A stretch of 64,000 nt of DNA, from contig NKIR01000003.1 in assembly GCA_002255985.1 (NCBI GenBank), positions 124,001 through 188,000 on the forward strand, given 5' to 3'. This DNA is from Sphingomonadaceae bacterium PASS1 (lineage in GTDB: Bacteria; Pseudomonadota; Alphaproteobacteria; Sphingomonadales; Sphingomonadaceae). Made by a program: the position numbers and the translations under genes. The notes under the pieces were generated by a model that did no database searches, was not told where the DNA came from, and saw nothing but the letters and a program-made list of their open reading frames with translations. Every line of letters starts with the position of its first letter. Within the stretch, counting starts at the first letter, position 1. Shown in pieces: positions 48,867-56,515 of the stretch.

Positions 48867-49700
48867 CTATCCCGAATTTCCCACAAAATCCCCGGATATG
48901 GAATCGCTTTTTTGCAATCGCGCCAGCAATGATTCCACCCAAGCCAAATTGCTAAATTCATCGCCGCCGGTCAGCACGCGCATGCCGCGTCCTTCCCAAT
49001 AGACCGTATCAAGCAAATCGGCGTCGGCGACGAGCAGCGCGCGTCCTTTGCCAATCTTGCAATCCGCCAAAAGGCCGCCTTCCTCTAACGCACATCGCGC
49101 TGAATCGCCGCGACCGATCTTCAGCCATTCTCCGGGCGTCTGCGTGCGGATGCTCAGCTTGCCAATGTTGCGGATAGCCATTGGTTCCGCATCGGCAATG
49201 GGCAGCACAAGCTCAAGACCCCAGTGCGTAAACAAGGGCGATAGCATAGATGTGAACAACGGCCTGCGCTTGTCGCCCGATGGATAAAGGCTTCCCCACT
49301 GCAGTGCAGGATCAGCGAGTATCAACAACCGGCCACCCTTGCGCACCCAGCTATCCAGTTGGACAAGTTCGGTCGGGCTAAATGCCCGCGGCTGCGCCAA
49401 AAAAAGCATGCGCCGTTTCGCAAGGTCGCGCACATTATCAAGCGGCCGAACATCATAGCGTCGGTTTAACCGCGCGAACGCAGGGTGCGGCTGGGCATCT
49501 TCGGCAAGGTCCGCTTCAACGCCGCCCTCGCTCCATTGGAGCGGAAGCGTGGTCATCAACCCCAAACTTGGTTTCGGGCCATCCGGCGTAGGCCGGGTAA
49601 AGGCATAAGCCAGCAGTGACGACAGAAACACCACCACAATGGCAAGCAGCAGCAAAAGCAGGCGCCTTTTGCCGCCGAAACGCGCACGCAAGTTCATCAT
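48867..49700 (-). CDS. Membrane-anchored protein, DUF4350/GldG-like
   Basis: 277 residues, one N-terminal membrane helix (RRLLLLLLAIVVVFLSSLLAYAF, residues about 12-35, in two pieces) with a periplasmic domain. The body contains VRDLAKRRMLFLAQPRAFSPTELVQLDSWVRKGGRLLILADP in pieces, which resembles the class-I glutamine-amidotransferase-like fold of DUF4350 or GldG-type proteins (a conserved WVRKGGRLLILADP with no catalytic Cys). It starts six bases after the end of a small membrane protein gene, suggesting a pair. Role unknown. Confidence 0.6.
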   Translation of the reverse strand: MMNLRARFGGKRRLLLLLLAIVVVFLSSLLAYAFTRPTPDGPKPSLGLMTTLPLQWSEGGVEADLAEDAQPHPAFARLNRRYDVRPLDNVRDLAKRRMLFLAQPRAFSPTELVQLDSWVRKGGRLLILADPALQWGSLYPSGDKRRPLFTSMLSPLFTHWGLELVLPIADAEPMAIRNIGKLSIRTQTPGEWLKIGRGDSARCALEEGGLLADCKIGKGRALLVADADLLDTVYWEGRGMRVLTGGDEFSNLAWVESLLARLQKSDSISGDFVGNSG

Positions 49701-49705
49701 AATTG

Positions 49706-49981
49706 TTACCGCGGTCGACCGCGAGGGGGTGTGGCGCTCATCGGCTTCGTGGCGCTTTCATCCTTGGCCACCGGGGTCACACCCAATTCCGCCAAAGGCT
49801 CATCAGGCGTTTCATCCTTCGCTTCGGTTATTGGGGTCGCGCCAATTGTTCCCGGCGCCTGCGGACTGTCGCTGACGCGATCAAGGACCATCGTCGCCAA
49901 AGTCACGAACAGGAGCACCACCACCAAGCCAACCACGCCAACCTGAATGCGATGAACTGCGGATTGCCTGTGCTCAACCAA
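49706..49981 (-). CDS. Small single-pass membrane protein, unknown function
   Basis: 91 residues if begun at the TTG at 49981, which has AGGAG seven bases upstream; a longer reading from 50071 runs into the cysK gene. One membrane helix near residues 14-34 (VGVVGLVVVLLFVTLATMVL), then a Pro/Thr/Glu-rich tail ending in PPRGRPR. It lies between cysK and the DUF4350-like gene, all on the minus strand with short gaps, so a three-gene operon is likely. No family recognised. Confidence 0.55.
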   Translation of the reverse strand: MVEHRQSAVHRIQVGVVGLVVVLLFVTLATMVLDRVSDSPQAPGTIGATPITEAKDETPDEPLAELGVTPVAKDESATKPMSATPPRGRPR

Positions 49982-50010
49982 CTGCGATCTCCTGTAAACC
50001 GTCGAACGCG

Positions 50011-51012
50011 TTATTGCGCCGCGCTGTCCATTTGCCAAGGCATAGGGTCTAGATTTTTGCTGCGCATCCATTCCGGATTATAAAGCGTCGACAGATAACG
50101 GAAGCCAGTGTCGCACAATATCGTTGCGATGCGCGCATGTGGGCCAAGCTGTTTGCCCAAGGCGACCGCACCGGCGACATTAATGCCTGAGGACAAACCA
50201 AGGCAAAGCCCCTCCTCCGCCAACAAGCGCCGGACCCATATCATTCCCTCTTCGTCCGATATGCGGAACTGCGTATCAATCGGCGCGCCATCCAGATTGG
50301 CGGTGATGCGCCCCTGACCAATGCCTTCGGCAACCGATGTGCCTTCGGCGCTTAATTCGCCATTGGCGTAATAATTATACAATGATGCACCATGCGGGTC
50401 GGTGAGGGCGATGGTGACATTTTCATCCTTCGCCTTCAGGCCAAGTCCGACCCCAGCGATGGTGCCGCCCGTCCCTGCGGCACAGGTAAAGCCATCAACC
50501 CGGCCCTCCATTTGCGCCCAGATTTCTTCGGCCGTCGTTTCGATATGCGCGCGGCGATTGGCGATGTTATCAAACTGGTTCGCCCACACCGCATTTTCGG
50601 TTTCTTCGGCCAAGCGGCGCGATGTGTGCACGAAATGGCCGGGGTTGGAATAAGGCGCAGCGGGGACGAGAACGAGCTCAGCGCCAAGCGCGCGTAACGT
50701 GTCTTTCTTCTCCTGGCTTTGCGTTTCGGGCATGACGATGATCGTCTTGTACCCCAGCGCATTGGCAACAAGCGCAAGGCCGATACCGGTATTACCCGCC
50801 GTCCCTTCAACAATCGTGCCGCCGGGCTGCAACAGCCCCTGCCGTTCGGCATCGCGCACGATGTATAATGCCGCGCGATCTTTTACCGACGCGCCGGGAT
50901 TGGCAAATTCGCACTTGCCAAAGATGTCGCAACCCGCCGCTTCGCTTGGGCCTTTCAGGCGGACCAGAGGTGTGTTGCCAATTAAATCTAATGTCGAGCC
51001 GAGCATGTTCAT
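50011..51012 (-). CDS. cysK: Cysteine synthase (O-acetylserine sulfhydrylase family)
   Basis: 333 residues, PLP-dependent fold type II. The Schiff-base lysine is K44 in NPGASVKDRAALY. The substrate loop reads TAGNTG (71-76) where most cysteine synthases have TSGNTG, a conservative change also found in some family members. FTCAAGTGGTIAGVGLGLKA near 180 binds the phosphate, and GLSSGINVAGA near 270 is typical. Makes cysteine from O-acetylserine and sulfide; some homologues act on related substrates. Divergent from the ZnuD-like receptor gene across a 190-bp region with a Zur-like palindrome. Confidence 0.88.
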   Translation of the reverse strand: MNMLGSTLDLIGNTPLVRLKGPSEAAGCDIFGKCEFANPGASVKDRAALYIVRDAERQGLLQPGGTIVEGTAGNTGIGLALVANALGYKTIIVMPETQSQEKKDTLRALGAELVLVPAAPYSNPGHFVHTSRRLAEETENAVWANQFDNIANRRAHIETTAEEIWAQMEGRVDGFTCAAGTGGTIAGVGLGLKAKDENVTIALTDPHGASLYNYYANGELSAEGTSVAEGIGQGRITANLDGAPIDTQFRISDEEGMIWVRRLLAEEGLCLGLSSGINVAGAVALGKQLGPHARIATILCDTGFRYLSTLYNPEWMRSKNLDPMPWQMDSAAQ

Positions 51013-51132
51013 AGCCGAGATAGTTAGTCGCGTTGTTGGCCGTCCGCAACCCGGTGTCGCGCAATGGGCAGTCTTCGGCGCGCCATTGAAACTCCATAAC
51101 GCCGCACCCGCCGCAATATGGGAATTGGGTAT

Positions 51133-51147
51133 TGATATATTATATCA
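51133..51147. promoter_or_regulatory. Zur-like palindrome upstream of the TonB receptor
   Basis: TGATATATTATATCA, a perfect 7-1-7 inverted repeat, 56 bp upstream of the receptor start and in an otherwise mixed-GC gap. It resembles alphaproteobacterial Zur boxes of the TGTTATANTATAACA type, differing by one symmetrical position. With a ZnuD-like gene downstream, zinc repression is a reasonable inference. Confidence 0.55.
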
Positions 51148-51202
51148 TATTGTCTAGGTAGTCATTTCGTTGTCTCATATCCGACAGGATCAAACTAATC
51201 CC

Positions 51203-53335
51203 ATGAAAATCGCCCGCTTTCACGTTTTCGCCGCCAGCATGACAACATTGTCGGTTGCGCTGTCTGTGCCTGCTTATGCGCAACAGACAGGCAGCACCGA
51301 CACATCAGAAGCAACGCCGCAAACAGACGATTTTCACGGTACAGAAGAAATCGTTGTAACCGCGCCTTATGTTGAGCGGCTCGATATTCTGTCCGGAACC
51401 TCGGCAGTGACAGGGGACGTTCTGGCCGAGAAAACCCGCGCGCAATTGGGTGACATTCTTTCCAGCCTGCCCGGCGTATCGGCCACCAGCTTTTCACCCG
51501 GTGCGTCACGACCTGTGCTGCGCGGATATCAGGGCAACCGCGTCGCCGTTCTAACCGACGGCATTGGCAATATTGATGCGTCCAACACCTCTGCCGACCA
51601 TGCGGTCACCATTGATACCCTGACTGTTGAGCGCATCGAAGTGCTTCGCGGCCCGGCGGTCCTGCTATTTGGCGGCCAAGCCGTTGGTGGCGCCGTCAAC
51701 GCGCTCGACAAGCGCATTCCGCGTTCGATCCCTGATGAAGCCGTCCATGTCGATGCGCTTGCGGGCTATGGCAGCGCGGCGCGCGATTGGTCCGGCGGGG
51801 CATCGGTTGATGTGCCGCTGACGGAACGTGTCGTCGTCCATGTAGATGGCAGCTACCGGAACAGCGATGATCTGCGCACCGGTGGATATGTGTTCGCGCC
51901 AAGCCTGCGCAGCGAATTGCTCGATTTCGCAACGCGTCAGGCGGGGGCCGGCAACGCTGCAGGTGCTGCAGAAACGCGTGGTATCGCAAATGAACGCGGC
52001 CGGATTCCCAACAGCGCGGTCAAGACGTGGACCGCAGCGGGCGGCGCGGCCTTTATCGACGAGGGCGGAAATCTGGGTATTTCCTATAGCATTTATGACA
52101 CGAACTACGGCGTCCCTGATCGCCCTGCTACGGCCTTGGCCGCGACAAGCGGAAGCATCGCCGCTACGCCCGTCACTATTGGTATGCGTCAGTATCGTGC
52201 GGATTTCCGTGGCGAACTTAATCTTGGCGGTGGGCTGTTTGACAAATTGCGTTTGCGCGCTGGCTACGCCGATTACACGCACACGGAATTTGAGGGCGAC
52301 GAAATAGGCACCGTATTTATCAGCCAAGGAATAGAGGGCCGGGCCGAGTTAATCCAGAATGACCGGAACGGCTGGCGCGGCGCCAGCGGCGTGCAATATC
52401 AAACCCGCGATTTCGAAGCGATTGGCGCTGAAGCTTTTGTGCCGCCAAACAAGAACCGGCAATTTGGAATGTTCACGCTGCAGGAATTCACCGCTGGAAA
52501 TCTCGACGCCGAAGTCGCGCTGCGCTTTGACACCGCCGAACTGCGCGCGGACATATTGGGTATCAGCCGGTCGTTCAACAATGTCTCGAGCGCGTTTGGC
52601 GTTGGTTACCATATCGGCGATTTGAAAATCGGTGCGAACCTGTCACGCACGGGCCGCGCGCCAGCGGTCGAGGAGTTATTTTCCAACGGTCCGCATATCG
52701 CGACACAGGCATTTGAAGTCGGCGACCCGTTGCTGAAGAGCGAGCGCGCGTGGAATGGCGAGCTGTACGCGCGTTATGATACCGCGGACACCGCATTCAA
52801 CCTGACGCTGTACGCCAACCGTTTCGACAATTTCATTTACGAAGCGGAAACAGGCGTCGTTGCGGACGATCTACCCGTGTTCCAATATTTCCAGAATGAT
52901 GCGAAGGTCTGGGGCGTTGAGTTTCAGGGATCCCAAAACGTGGCAAGCTTTGGCAATGTTGACCTGAAAGTCGATGCCGTGGCCGATTATACACGGGCAA
53001 AAATCTCCGCTGGTGCGGGCAATATCCCCCGCATCCCGCCCTTGCGTGTGTTGGGCGGTGTGGAGTTGAATGGTGCCCGCCTTGATCTACGCGGTGAAGT
53101 CGAATGGAGCGCCAACCAGACAAAAACAGCGCCGTTCGAAACAGCAACCGATGGCTTCACTTTGGTCAATGCGACCGCGACATGGCGTCCATTTGGCAGC
53201 GATCGAAACATTGCGCTCATTGCATCTGCGAACAATATTTTCGACGTTGTCGCCCGCCGGTCGGCATCTTTCACGAAAGATTTTGTCCCGCTGTCCGGTC
53301 GCGATTTCCGCCTGTCCGCGCGCATCAGTTTTTAA
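51203..53335 (+). CDS. znuD: TonB-dependent outer membrane receptor, ZnuD-like
   Basis: 710 residues from the ATG at 51203 (an earlier ATG at 51170 would spoil the signal peptide). Signal peptide to about residue 27 (PAYAQQ), TonB-box-like EEIVVTAPY near 48, plug domain at about 55-170 (LGDILSSLPGVSA, LRGYQGNRVAVLTDGIGNIDASNTSADHA in pieces, ERIEVLRGPAVLLFGG), then a 22-strand barrel ending in ARISF. HIATQAFEVGDPLLKSERAWN and YANRFDNFIYEAETG match the neisserial zinc receptor ZnuD in my recollection, though its His-rich loops are absent here. Zinc or another metal chelate is the inferred substrate. Confidence 0.8.
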   Translation: MKIARFHVFAASMTTLSVALSVPAYAQQTGSTDTSEATPQTDDFHGTEEIVVTAPYVERLDILSGTSAVTGDVLAEKTRAQLGDILSSLPGVSATSFSPGASRPVLRGYQGNRVAVLTDGIGNIDASNTSADHAVTIDTLTVERIEVLRGPAVLLFGGQAVGGAVNALDKRIPRSIPDEAVHVDALAGYGSAARDWSGGASVDVPLTERVVVHVDGSYRNSDDLRTGGYVFAPSLRSELLDFATRQAGAGNAAGAAETRGIANERGRIPNSAVKTWTAAGGAAFIDEGGNLGISYSIYDTNYGVPDRPATALAATSGSIAATPVTIGMRQYRADFRGELNLGGGLFDKLRLRAGYADYTHTEFEGDEIGTVFISQGIEGRAELIQNDRNGWRGASGVQYQTRDFEAIGAEAFVPPNKNRQFGMFTLQEFTAGNLDAEVALRFDTAELRADILGISRSFNNVSSAFGVGYHIGDLKIGANLSRTGRAPAVEELFSNGPHIATQAFEVGDPLLKSERAWNGELYARYDTADTAFNLTLYANRFDNFIYEAETGVVADDLPVFQYFQNDAKVWGVEFQGSQNVASFGNVDLKVDAVADYTRAKISAGAGNIPRIPPLRVLGGVELNGARLDLRGEVEWSANQTKTAPFETATDGFTLVNATATWRPFGSDRNIALIASANNIFDVVARRSASFTKDFVPLSGRDFRLSARISF

Positions 53336-53399
53336 CGGTAAGCAACCATTCATGAATGCAGTTGCATCGGTTGGTTGCGACACCAATCGGGAGACTATT

Positions 53400-53522
53400 A
53401 TGCGCAAAGTGACCATATTCATCCTCATGTCGGCATCATTGCTGGTATCCGCATGCAACACGGTAAAGGGTCTTGGCCGCGATATTGAATCCATCGGCCA
53501 GGCGGGCGACCGGGCGACCTAA
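53400..53522 (+). CDS. ecnA: Entericidin A/B family small lipoprotein (copy 1)
   Basis: 40 residues, too short for default gene calling. MRKVTIFILMSASLLVSAC is a lipoprotein signal with lipobox LVSAC; the mature part NTVKGLGRDIESIGQAGDRAT has the entericidin pattern NTxxGxGxDI. GGGAG precedes the ATG. Entericidins are stress-induced membrane lipoproteins first described as a toxin/antidote pair. Lies 64 bp downstream of the receptor gene; a second copy follows 82 bp later. The A/B assignment of the two copies is arbitrary. Confidence 0.85.
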   Translation: MRKVTIFILMSASLLVSACNTVKGLGRDIESIGQAGDRAT

Positions 53523-53533
53523 AGCGCGCATCC

Positions 53534-53558
53534 GGAACATAGTCCGGCACCGTTCGTT
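53534..53558 (+). promoter_or_regulatory. EcfG-type general stress promoter
   Basis: GGAAC at 53534-53538, a 16-base spacer, and CGTT at 53555-53558: an exact match to the alphaproteobacterial sigma-EcfG promoter (GGAAC-N16/17-CGTT). It is 47 bp upstream of the second entericidin ATG, a suitable distance for transcription start and ribosome site. Confidence 0.75.
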
Positions 53559-53604
53559 GTCCTTTGGGGTCTGCATTTTTCAGACGCCGATGATGGAGAA
53601 TAAC

Positions 53605-53727
53605 ATGCGCAGATTTGCGACAATCATCCTGCTTTCGGCTTCCTTGCTGGCTGCAGCGTGCAACACGGTCAAAGGCGTAGGCGAAGATATTGAATCGGTC
53701 GGCGAAGCGGGCGACCGTGTCACCTGA
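53605..53727 (+). CDS. ecnB: Entericidin A/B family small lipoprotein (copy 2)
   Basis: 40 residues: signal MRRFATIILLSASLLAAAC (lipobox LAAAC) and mature NTVKGVGEDIESVGEAGDRVT. The mature part matches copy 1 at 16 of 21 positions, with charge changes R to E and Q to E that make it more acidic. ATGGAGAAT provides the ribosome site. Preceded by a perfect EcfG-type promoter not seen in front of copy 1. Either a tandem duplication or the known entericidin A/B arrangement; function in sphingomonads is unproven. Confidence 0.87.
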   Translation: MRRFATIILLSASLLAAACNTVKGVGEDIESVGEAGDRVT

Positions 53728-54205
53728 TTTTGCGATAATCTTTCCTACATCGGCAAGATTATTTCCTACAAAAAGTGACCGCGGCGGTGCTGCGTTCAAA
53801 AGGGGGACGGCCGGCGCGGAAGCGCTGGTGCGTGCTTCCGGCTGATGGTGTTGGTTGATTAAGGCCCGCTTGTTCCATCAGGCTATTGCCCCCGGGCCGC
53901 CTTTGCTGGCTGGCATGCTGTCCATCGGGGGTAAGGTTCGTAAACCCCCAAAGGCTGTCCGCACGGACAGGACGGTTTCCCGCCACACCCAACCATGTTT
54001 GCGCTGTTCAGAGCTTAATGCAACAGGCCCTTTTTTGGGCTGAAGCACGCACCCTATCGCGCCGACCGTGCCAACAGGTTTCCCCGCCAGCGTTCCCGTC
54101 ATTCCGACCAGCGTTCCGGACCGCCGCCTGACTGACGCGACTTGAATAACCCATATGGTTATTTGTAGGAAAGTGGTTTTTGCGCATCCCCGCAACGCCC
54201 CTGTC

Positions 54206-54274
54206 GTCATGCTGAACTTGTTTCAGCATAACGGGCAAACGTCGCCTGTTATCCTGAAACAAGTTCAGGATGAC
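54206..54274. repeat. Pair of inverted REP-like hairpin elements
   Basis: First unit 54206-54229 (GTC then ATGCTGAA-CTTGT-TTCAGCAT); second unit 54251-54274 (ATCCTGAA-ACAAG-TTCAGGAT then GAC). Each folds on itself with 8-bp arms, and the second is the reverse complement of the first apart from one compensated base pair. The motif is the widespread sphingomonad intergenic repeat (translating as MLKQVQHDD on one strand). It may end transcripts of tatC or the entericidins. Confidence 0.75.
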
Positions 54275-54336
54275 GAGGGAGGAGGAGGAGGAAGAGGAGG
54301 AGGAGGAGGAGGATGACGATGACGATGACGATGACG
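54275..54336. repeat. Polypurine tract followed by four GATGAC repeats
   Basis: 39 uninterrupted purines (mostly GGA units, 54275-54313) run into four perfect GATGAC hexamers (54312-54335), then degenerate copies to about 54395. It is a low-complexity tract likely to vary in length by slippage, and a homopurine run able in principle to form triplex DNA. It is not a CRISPR array: no spacers. Confidence 0.8.
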
Positions 54337-54418
54337 AGGGAGACGGACGATGATGAAGGGGACGGACGATGACGACTGGGAAAAAGGATGACGTTGTTCG
54401 CCAAAGAACGAATGCAAT

Positions 54419-55186
54419 CTACGTCACAGCCTCTTCAGCCGCTTCGGCTTTGGCGCGGCGGCGGCGGGTGAACCAAATGGCCACGAGCGCCATTTCAAAC
54501 AATATGCACAGCGGAATGGCGAGCAGCAGTTGCGAGACAACATCCGGCGGCGTCAGGACCGCAGCGATGGCAAATGCGCCAACAATCGCATAACGGCGCG
54601 CACCTCGAAGCTGTTCAAGCGTGACAATACCTGCGCGTTCCAAGAGCATCAGCAACACGGGTAACAGAAACGAAATGCCAAAGCCGAAAATGAACTTCAT
54701 CACAAAGCTGAGATAATTGTCGACGCCCGGCAGCGCTTGTTGTTCCACGCCACCGACATTTCCGCCGAAACCCAACAAATATTCGAGTGCAACGGGGATA
54801 GCCATATAATAAGCCATCGATGCGCCGAGAATAAACAACACTGGGGTTGCCAACAAAAACGGCAGAAACGCCCGCTTTTCCTTGCTATACAATCCCGGCG
54901 CGACAAACCGCCACAGCTGCGTTGCGAAAACGGGGAAAGAGAAGAAGCCGGCTGCAAAAAACGCGACCTTTATCTCGACGAAAAATGCCTCGAATATCGC
55001 GGTGTAAATCAGCGTCTTTTGGCCGGACTCGAGCAACGGCTGCACCAGAAAGCCAAAGATGGGCCGCGCAAAATACAGGCTGGTGCCAAAAGCGATCGCA
55101 AGTGCCAGAAAGCTCCAGAGCAACCGAGTGCGCAGCTCAATCAAATGTTCGAGCAACGGCATTTTGCTGTCATCAATATCGTTCAT
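54419..55186 (-). CDS. tatC: Sec-independent protein translocase TatC
   Basis: 255 residues with six membrane helices. MPLLEHLIELRTRLLWS at the N terminus carries the conserved HLxELRxR; the first periplasmic loop has FEAFFVEIKVAFFAAGFFSFPVF in pieces and the conserved FVAPGLYSKEKR near 92; later KFIFGFGISFLLPVLL. It is the twin-arginine signal receptor in the inner membrane. Starts within the tatB stop (ATGA). Confidence 0.97.
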   Translation of the reverse strand: MNDIDDSKMPLLEHLIELRTRLLWSFLALAIAFGTSLYFARPIFGFLVQPLLESGQKTLIYTAIFEAFFVEIKVAFFAAGFFSFPVFATQLWRFVAPGLYSKEKRAFLPFLLATPVLFILGASMAYYMAIPVALEYLLGFGGNVGGVEQQALPGVDNYLSFVMKFIFGFGISFLLPVLLMLLERAGIVTLEQLRGARRYAIVGAFAIAAVLTPPDVVSQLLLAIPLCILFEMALVAIWFTRRRRAKAEAAEEAVT

Positions 55187-55539
55187 GCTTTGGGTGCCGC
55201 TTCTGCAGGAGGCGTATCCATGGGCAATTCCGGATGACCGACGGTTGCGGGCGCGTCGGCGGGCGCAGCGGCATCATCGCCAAGGACATCGGCGCGCGGA
55301 TCGGCGGGGTGCTCACGCATGATGCGTTCGTTTTCCGCTTTCCACTTTTTCTCTAATTCTTCGATTTCTGACTGACGCACCATTTCGTCAAAGCCGGAAC
55401 GGAAATGCGCCGCAACACCGCGTGCTTTGCCGACCCATTTGCCAACAACGCGCAACGCCTTTGGCAAGTCCTTGGGACCAATGACCAGTAACGCCACAAG
55501 GACGACAAGCAAAAGTTCTGAAGACGCGATGTCAAACAT
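55183..55539 (-). CDS. tatB: Sec-independent protein translocase TatB
   Basis: 118 residues. N-terminal membrane helix MFDIASSELLLVVLVALLVIGP with the E8-type glutamate and the GP hinge, then an amphipathic helix KDLPKALRVVGKWVGKARG, and a charged, Ala/Pro-rich tail. Works with TatC to receive folded Tat substrates. 82 bp after tatA, ATGA overlap with tatC. Confidence 0.93.
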   Translation of the reverse strand: MFDIASSELLLVVLVALLVIGPKDLPKALRVVGKWVGKARGVAAHFRSGFDEMVRQSEIEELEKKWKAENERIMREHPADPRADVLGDDAAAPADAPATVGHPELPMDTPPAEAAPKA

Positions 55540-55621
55540 TCAATTGGCCAATCCGGCGGGCTGGAACGACGCCAATCCTATGCGATGGCGTGTTGTAGTC
55601 AGTGTGGATAATGCCCCAAGA

Positions 55622-55840
55622 TTATTGGGTTTTATCGGTCTGCTTTTCGGCGTCGATAACGGTCGTTGCGCCGATTTGCGGGGGAGCCTTTGGCGCGTCG
55701 TCGTCTTCGCTCATGCCTTTTTTGAAGCTTTTAATGCCCTTGGCAACGTCGCCCATCATGTCGGAGAAACGACCCTTGCCAAACAGAAGCAAGACCAGAA
55801 TGCCTACAATCAGCCAATGCCAGATACTTAAACCACCCAT
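55622..55840 (-). CDS. tatA: Sec-independent protein translocase TatA
   Basis: 72 residues: membrane helix [18 protein letters not shown], the [23 protein letters not shown] amphipathic helix with its phenylalanine-glycine hinge in pieces, then an acidic tail. Polymerises to form the translocation path. The 66-bp gap to scpB contains a perfect GC palindrome (GGGCGCGCCC, 55857-55866) and may carry a tat promoter. Confidence 0.95.
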   Translation of the reverse strand: MGGLSIWHWLIVGILVLLLFGKGRFSDMMGDVAKGIKSFKKGMSEDDDAPKAPPQIGATTVIDAEKQTDKTQ

Positions 55841-55906
55841 TTTAGACTCCTAACGAGGGCGCGCCCCGAAAAATACGACTGTCGTCGCGTATATATTACA
55901 CCCTAT

Positions 55907-56515
55907 CTAGGCGTTGTTTTCGTCAATTTCCAGTTCGCTGTCACTTTCTTCGCCCGCAAAATGCATATCGCCCATTGCGGTATCGATCGGATCCAGCAGT
56001 CCAGCAGCTTTCAAATCTTCAATACCCGGTAAATCCTTTCGACTTTGTAAACCAAAATGCGAAAGGAATTCGGGGGTTGTGGCGTAAATTAATGGGCGAC
56101 CGGGCACATCGCGCCGACCCGCTGGCCGGACCCAGCCCGCCTCCATCAACACATCCAACGTGCCTTTCGAAATCTGCACGCCGCGAATGGCCTCAATCTC
56201 TGCGCGGCTCACAGGTTCGTGATAGGCGATGATGGCCAATGTTTCGACAGCGGCACGACTGAGCTTGCGGCTTTCTTCGCGTTCGCGGCGCAAAACATAG
56301 GCCAGATCGGCTGCGGTCTGGAAATGCCACGCCTTGCCACGCCGGACCAGTTCGATCCCGCGCCCGGCATAATGCGCCTCAAGCTGCGTAAGGGCATCGG
56401 CAATATCGACGTCGTCGCCGACATATAAGCGGATCTGTTCAACCGTCATGGGCTGATCACTGGCGAACAAGGTCGCCTCGACCGCGCGAACATGGGGATC
56501 GCTTTCTATCGTCAT
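55907..56515 (-). CDS. scpB: Segregation and condensation protein B
   Basis: 202 residues, two winged-helix domains. VEATLFASDQPMTVEQIRLYV near the N terminus and LAIIAYHEPVSRAEIEAIRGVQISKGTLDVL near 95-125 in pieces are family marks. With ScpA it forms the non-SMC part of the chromosome condensin complex in the cytoplasm. Its start overlaps the scpA stop. A short acidic tail ends in SELEIDENNA. Confidence 0.95.
   Translation of the reverse strand: MTIESDPHVRAVEATLFASDQPMTVEQIRLYVGDDVDIADALTQLEAHYAGRGIELVRRGKAWHFQTAADLAYVLRREREESRKLSRAAVETLAIIAYHEPVSRAEIEAIRGVQISKGTLDVLMEAGWVRPAGRRDVPGRPLIYATTPEFLSHFGLQSRKDLPGIEDLKAAGLLDPIDTAMGDMHFAGEESDSELEIDENNA

Larger units (their letters stand above)
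53728..54418. other. Gene-free stretch rich in inverted and simple repeats
   Basis: About 690 bp with no convincing gene. It holds an 11-bp inverted pair TTTCCTACAAA (53762-53772) / TTTGTAGGAAA (54162-54172) exactly 400 bp apart, and hairpins at 53927-53949 (GGGGGT/ACCCCC), 53955-53970 (CTGTCCG/CGGACAG), 54027-54040 (GCCC-T6-GGGC) and 54145-54163 (AATAACC/GGTTATT). Two REP-like hairpins and a purine/GATGAC tract complete it. Open frames here are short and look like chance. Confidence 0.6.

Noticed and set aside
53855-54262. Short open frames on both strands in the gene-free stretch
   Set aside because: No ribosome sites or domain likeness; one contains the MLKQVQHDD translation that comes from the REP-like repeat itself.
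54275-54400. CRISPR-like array
   Set aside because: The repeats are short contiguous hexamers and trinucleotides with no spacers, and no cas genes are nearby.
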